From Carettochelys insculpta (taxonomy: Eukaryota > Chordata > Testudines > Carettochelyidae): a DNA stretch of 64,000 nt. The notes under the pieces were generated by a model that made no database searches, was not told where the DNA came from, and saw only the letters and a list, made by a program, of their open reading frames with translations. Of the stretch, positions 58,451-64,000 are shown in pieces (positions within the stretch are counted from its first letter, which is position 1; each line of letters opens with the position of its first letter). The stretch spans positions 36,513,501 to 36,577,500 of the forward strand of contig NC_134150.1 of assembly GCF_033958435.1 (NCBI RefSeq), read 5' to 3'. The position numbers and the translations under genes were made by a program.

Positions 58451-60167
58451 ATTAATGGGGTGGGAATAAGTCAAGGAAACTGTACACTGAATAGCAGCAA
58501 CAATATCCTAATGGAAATATATATTAAAGGAAATACTGCAAGTTCCCACAACTTGAAACTGGGCAAAAAATAAGGTAATTTAGTAACAACAAGGGCTTGA
58601 ACTTGAAAATCTACTTAATGTTCTGTTTTTTTCTTTTTCAAGTACCATTTTCAAAAGTGCAAAGTTAAATGACAATTAAAAGACAATAAAGTAATTGAAA
58701 TCAAATTATAGAATAATGCTGTGTCTATGGCATTATTGTGAATAGCAATAACAGTATTTAACAATTATGTTCTAGTAGCACCTGAAACACAACCACCAGG
58801 TTGGGCCCTATTATGTTAGGCACTGTGTGAACATATACAAAATTATAGTCCCTTCCCACAAAGAACTGGAACCTCACTCTCTCCTTTTGTCCTTCCTTCA
58901 GTGAAAGAAATTTACTTCATGTCAAGAGAGGTGGCATCATGACAAAGCAATATTTATGAGCATTTTGGGGAAGTGGGACTTTTTTTTTGTCCTTATTTTA
59001 TTAGGAAAAGTTTGAAGTCTGCCAAAGCAACAGTCCTTTCCATATGTCCAAATGTAAGAGAGACCATAACTGTTTCATTAAAATGTTGGTTTCTCGCTGA
59101 TGGATTTGAAAAGGATTATATTTCCTTTTAAATCCTCAGACCTTGTCTCACCCTGCCTGGTGCACATAATGAAGTGAACGTTTTTTCATTTCCTACAAAT
59201 CTAGCCATCCTAGTTTGACACCAATTCCCAATTGCATGATACATTTGAATACTGTGATTCATGGTATAGTATGACTTTGCATGCCTCTTGAACTGATCAC
59301 ATTAGCAATGTTTCATTCATCACTTTTTCAATGTGTTGAAGTAGCTTGTGGAAGTTAAGAAAGGATAAATAATTTTGGCTGTCAAAAAAATTTCAACAAC
59401 CAGTAAAATCGTTGGCTCTTTTAAGGGGGTTGGTTTCAGTGTCCCTGTTCATGACTTTAATTTGCATCAATTGTCACAATATTTCTACACTTACAAGAGG
59501 GCCTGATAGCCGCAGAAAGGGACATCTTGGAATATAAACCTTTTTGACTTTGACAGTATTTGCTTCAGTGTTTTGCTAAAACAGCTGCTTCTGTGGTTTT
59601 TGTTTTAACAAGTCAGTTCACATTTCTGCTCTCCCCAGTTTCCTCTGGCATAAGTACACTTCCACTCTGTGCATGCATGTTCATCCAGCCCTTTCTCATC
59701 AACTTTCTTGGTGGACTTGGAAAGAGACAATTACCTTCATTAAAATTTCCTCCAGATTTGGAGATCATATTCTTTTCCCTAACTCTAAAGGACTGAGGAG
59801 AACATTCCCATTTTCAATTTCATGGAGATTGTAAGGGAAGAGTTTTGATATAAAAAAATGACAGCTATGTGAGGTGGATAGAGAGTAACTTTAAATGGTT
59901 AGATGCTAAGTAAATTATTTAAAAAATATTAAAGATACTTACTTTATAGTAACAAGATATAACAACCATTTCCTACTAATTGCCTTTTTTAATACCAATG
60001 CAAAAGTGTGACCCCAACTATTTTAGACTCTGGTGTTCTCTTACTAACCTTAGAAGATATTAACAACCATGGCTGCTCTATTATTAAAGGAAGAGAAAGA
60101 AAACAATAAATAGAAACATAAATGACAAACTGATTACTTCTGTTATATCTTCTCTGTATGTGTCTCA
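58451..60167. other. unique AT-rich DNA with one SINE-like scrap
   Basis: 58770-58872 (TAGTAGCACCTGAAACAC, TTAGGCACTGTGTGAACA) resembles a dispersed amniote SINE-like repeat. Otherwise nothing was recognised. Confidence 0.4.
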
Positions 60168-60426
60168 GTCTTGGTCTACACTAGGAAAATAAGTTGATTT
60201 TAGATACATAATTCTAGCACTGGCAATTGCATAGCTAGAGTCGAAGTATCTGAAATAGACTTACTTTATTATCCTCATTGAAGGAGGTCAACAGGAGCAT
60301 TTATTCCCTTAACTTCCCTTACTCCTTGCAATAGGACCAGGCATGCAAGATTGAACTCTGGAAGATCAACAAACTGGGTTGAACAAACCTAACTGGGTCA
60401 GTCTTCCCAGAAATGTAGACATAGCC
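60168..60426. mobile_element. palindromic MITE, TCA-flanked
   Basis: The ends GTCTTGGTCTACACTAGG and the inverse of AAATGTAGACATAGCC have exact TCA duplications at 60165-60167 and 60427-60429. It is related to 12658-12941 in inverted orientation. Confidence 0.75.
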
Positions 60427-61878
60427 TCAGTACTAAGGATTTAGCAAAGGTTATACTTTTGAGAGTCGGTCCCTCTTTATGGGGCACATCTCTATGGATA
60501 AATTGCAGTCAAGGTCTCGTTTCTCACACTGTCATAAAGTTGGTGTTAATGTATCTTTAGATGACTAAAAAGGTTTTTAAATGGGCAAGAGGAATTTGAG
60601 GACAGGTGGATTCTGTTGGTTATTATTAATAACCATTCAGTTTATAACAGGGTAAAATAAAAAATCTTTACTAAATACTATGAAATTGAAAAAAAATATT
60701 CAAGTCCATTAATGAGGTCTTAAATGACTTTATGAATCTTAAAACAGACCAGTTAACCAGTACTAAGAGATTTAAATCCAATTAAATCCCTTTATTTCTC
60801 TTTTTATCAATGTTTAGCTTCACCTCCTCCCCAGGAATGCACCATCTAACTACTTGATGTTTGACTAGTGAGGATCTTAGTGTTTTAAATTACAGAAGCA
60901 TTTTCATTTTCCTGTAAAAGCATGAATAGAGTTCTAAATCTAATCCATTGGCAGTGTTCTATTTAACTTTCTCTATTCAATCCACATTGAAATCTTGGGG
61001 AAAAATCCTAGGATTGATTTCTTCTTGAGGCTTCTTTGTTTCCTTTAGCTGTTGTGACAGCTTGCTTGTAGAGATGAACAGGAAAAGTTTATGAGAGCTT
61101 GCAATTTAAGCAGGGTAACAGAGAATGTATGTGCAGAGATGCTTGTTTCTGAGGTGTTTGGTTGTCTTCTTATTTCTATGACATTCTAGGAAAATGCATC
61201 TCTTTGATTTGTTTAGGTTCAAAGTCTGTTGTCACACTTTCGTTGGCTCTGTAACTTCGGGGTTGTCTTTTGGAACCTCTCCATGTTATGATGATATAAT
61301 TGATTAATACATTTGTGCATTAGGGTTGAAATTCTTTCTTGATGGCTATTGTTCATTTGTCTTTGTTGTCAGAGATTCTTAGAACATCTTTAAATTTTGC
61401 TTTCACTCCTTTTATTGTTCAGATTATTTTCTTAGATATTCCTTCAATTGCATCAGAGTTCATCAGGAAATTGGATGTTCTGAAAAGAGAATTTCAACAT
61501 TCTTACTCTGTATATACATTGTTTTAGTTTTAAAAATGATCTTTTGAAATTAAATAGCACTTAAACTCTTTATCTTGTATAGATATTAAAAAAGTTGTAA
61601 ATTTTCTATAACAATTTTTGGAGGAATTTGTGTCTTTCTGAGTTGGATGAGGCATTGCTTGAGCACTGCCAGACATTAATTTATTACCCCATTCATATAA
61701 ATAGTCTATACTTAAATGCCTTTTAAATTATTAATTATTTTTTGCAAGATCATTAGATTGCACGTTGGTACTTAGTGCAGTTTACCATTTGTACAGCAAT
61801 ATCATTAGCAAGTGTGCATTTAGCTAACATTTTCAATTAAGCATTCCACAAAGGCATTTGCCATGTCAAGATTTTAAG
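60427..61878. other. unique AT-rich DNA
   Basis: Nothing was recognised. Confidence 0.45.
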
Positions 61879-62090
61879 CAGGAGTTCTCAAATTGTGTGT
61901 GGGGGTCCCTGCAACCAGAAGGTAGTTATGGGGGTCACAAGCCTTGCTATGAATCGGGTCTGTTAGCCACAAGCTCCCATTAAATTAAAACCTTCCATTT
62001 TCAATTTAAAAGCAGGAGGGATTTGCACACAGATGCTGAGTAAAAGGGATAACCTTTTACCTTTTTAACCAAAAAGTTTGAGAAGCACTG
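61879..62090. mobile_element. hAT-like MITE, 212 bp
   Basis: The inverted ends CAGGAGTTCTCAAA and TTTGAGAAGCACTG are flanked by ATTTTAAG (61871-61878) / ATTTTGAG (62091-62098), 7 of 8 identical, a hAT-type duplication. Confidence 0.82.
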
Positions 62091-62144
62091 ATTTTGAGAA
62101 ATAAAATATTTAATCATTTTTCCAACTACACCTATTTCTTAGAA

Positions 62145-62381
62145 CAGGGTTTCCCAAACTTTATATAGTTGGGACCTGGTTTTTTTTAAGGACCTTTTTT
62201 TGTGGCCCAAAAATGTAAATGCATATAAAAAAGAATAAAAAATGAATAAATTTTCACTATGTATTATTTATTCACAGTAATATTAGTACATAGTGATAAT
62301 TTACATAGTTTCTGAGGACCGGTATTTGTTTTCTTTCCAAGGACTGGTACTGGGCCGCAGATCACATTTTGGGAAACTCTG
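62145..62381. mobile_element. hAT-like MITE, 237 bp
   Basis: The inverted ends CAGGGTTTCCCAAACT and TTTTGGGAAACTCTG fit hAT-type termini, and the GGACYGGTA..GGGCCGC segment lies near the right end. The flanks TCTTAGAA / TCTAGAGG align only with a gap, so the duplication is eroded. Confidence 0.7.
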
Positions 62382-63277
62382 TCTAGAGGGTTTTCTGAAC
62401 AAATTTCTCTAAGTAATTATAGAAGTCATTTCCACAAGAATATTTCTAGAATTCTTTGTGTAGGTTTAGTACTTTACTGTACCCTACAGTCCTTTTCTTG
62501 ATTAGCTCTCTTCCTAAATCATTAATGTGGACAAAGCTCATTTTCTTCATACAAGGATTACAGTTAAAACAAAGTTACTTCAAATACAAAGGGAGAAGTC
62601 TGATTCTATGGAAAACACTCTTCTAGGGTTGTCCAAGGCCTTTAGAACTATAACCTGTTACAGAAATTCAGCTTCTATGAAATAATTTGCAAAAGCACAC
62701 ATTGTAAAAAAGCACCATGTCTTTAAAGATACCACAAAGGAAAAGAGCTTAAATGCTAAAGCAAGGTAAAGTTTTAAATTTAACTTTTCTGAGTTTGATA
62801 ACACTCATAGGGGTAATAAACACAGTTTTATCGCTAAGAACAATTACGTTCCTGACATTTGCTTGTCCATGGTGATAGAACTGAAATCTCCTGCAATGTC
62901 TTTGATATATTTTTATAGCATAACTAGTTCCTAACTAGGCAGGTATTGATACATTTTCTAGTATCCTGGCTATGATATCCTGTATTTTTATATTCAGTAA
63001 AGAATCCTACAGGTTTGCAATAACTTAACAAAAACATAATAGTTTTATTAATAATAAGTTTGCATGGTCTCTGTCTCAAAGATGTACCAAAGACTCATGC
63101 AGAGTTGTGGCACATGCTTCAATGCCCGAGGACGCAGCATTGGTTGTTGATTTTTTTTTCCAGGGCTACATTATTGACAGGGTGGGGGAAGTACCATTGT
63201 CCATACCTACCCAGCAAGTACATTTATGCTTTCTTGGTCAGCTTTTGTGGATTTAGTTCTATAACCTTTACTCCCAT
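62382..63277. other. unique AT-rich DNA
   Basis: Nothing was recognised. Confidence 0.45.
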
Positions 63278-63352
63278 TGGGTGAAATCCACTTCTGGCCT
63301 TGTGGAAGTCAATTTCCATTGATTTGAGTGCAGGTAGAATTTCTCATGTGGA
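63278..63352. repeat. short palindromic repeat fragment
   Basis: GGGTGAAATCCACTTCTGGC, and its inverse near 63330-63345 around GAAGTCAATTTCCATTGATT, fit a dispersed reptilian fold-back repeat. Weak. Confidence 0.35.
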
Positions 63353-63903
63353 GTATCCCTTTACCAGGAGAATGTTCCCTTTGACACCAAAGCCATAAAG
63401 TCTTCTCAGCAAGAGTGAGTGTTGCACAATCAATCCTATATAGGTGGAGAGCAGTGTGCTGTTAGCAGTGGTTAGTAACAATCGCCAGAAGAGTTACCCC
63501 CATGTATATTCACCACCAAAGTACAGGTCTCCCTATTGAGTTAAAGGAAAAATTTTAGTTCCTGTCAGCAGTTGTGGGATGTTACTTTCTCTGTGGACCA
63601 GGCACTGGATTAAGGGAATAAGTGCTGGAACGAGGGGATTTGGGGATGCTGCAGACCCGCTGACTTGAAAGGATTTCCATTACGTACAGGATTTAGAGCT
63701 AAGTTCAATGGGTCTTAGCACTCCACTATGAAAATTGTTCCAGCCTTCCTGGAGTAGGATGCAATACACACTTTACAAGTGTAATAGGGTGGGAAACATG
63801 GAAACTAGCATGGAATCATGGAAATCATGGAAACTAAGTTACCTTTTTCTTTTCTTTAACTCCCATGTTGGAGGTTTTGTGTTTCTTTCACAAATGACAT
63901 TGG
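63353..63903. other. unique DNA
   Basis: Nothing was recognised. Confidence 0.4.
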
Positions 63904-63975
63904 CCCAGATCCTCAATGGTATGGAAATACGTGGAAGTTAGGAACCTACATATCTTTGAGAATTTGGGAATATAG
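63904..63975. repeat. short palindromic repeat fragment
   Basis: GGCCCAGATCCTCAATGGTA with a diverged inverse (ATCTTTGAGAATTTGGG) at the right fits a dispersed fold-back repeat. Confidence 0.4.
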
Positions 63976-64000
63976 CATGCAAATTGGAAAATAGCTGGCT

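Noticed and set aside
1..64000. CRISPR array, operon structure or bacterial gene cluster
   Set aside because: There are no regularly spaced direct repeats and no dense coding. The content is plainly vertebrate interspersed repeats and non-coding DNA.

Overview
The window looks like non-coding, repeat-rich DNA from a non-avian reptile, most likely a cryptodiran turtle. The evidence is a CR1 LINE with the TTCTTATG-type 3' tail, a tRNA-derived SINE of the tortoise/Cry type, a DIRS-like tyrosine-recombinase retroelement, and many palindromic elements ending in GGCYRYGTCTACAC-like termini. The species assignment is inference. I found no convincing host exon, tRNA or rRNA gene, so the window is probably intronic or a gene desert, and most open frames are chance or lie inside repeats.

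Layout: 1-1.4 kb holds the decayed 3' end of a DIRS-like element (recombinase with two in-frame stops, then terminal and internal complementary repeats). 1.6-2.0 kb is an LTR-like candidate. 3.5-6.4 kb holds Tigger-like MITEs, one split by a putative 1.6 kb solo LTR. 8-22.8 kb is mostly unique AT-rich DNA with MITEs; it includes two ~700 bp copies of one PIF/Harbinger-like family and a perfect 96 bp inverted repeat. 23.3-26.87 kb is the best coding feature: a 5'-truncated CR1 with the end of ORF1 (SGNH-esterase-like) and an uninterrupted ORF2 (endonuclease plus reverse transcriptase). 27-36 kb has fold-back repeats, an old CR1 scrap and a hAT element nested in a MITE. 37.5-41.1 kb is one old CR1 fragmented by five later insertions. 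41-52.6 kb is dense in MITEs, with the third ~700 bp copy, a SINE and two closely related adjacent MITEs. 54 kb holds a second solo LTR of the family seen at 40 kb. 58-64 kb is mainly unique, with two hAT MITEs, a TCA-flanked MITE and a few palindromic fragments.

Two observations merit most attention. In the young CR1, ORF1 ends on a canonical -1 slippery heptamer (T TTA AAC) directly before its stop, and the -1 frame opens straight into ORF2, which has no ATG ahead of its endonuclease. Second, a family of fold-back repeats carries hammerhead-ribozyme-like cores (CTGANGA, stem II, GAAA). Four copies are flanked by 10-14 bp direct repeats, which suggests Penelope-like or retrozyme-like retroposition and not a classical DNA transposon.
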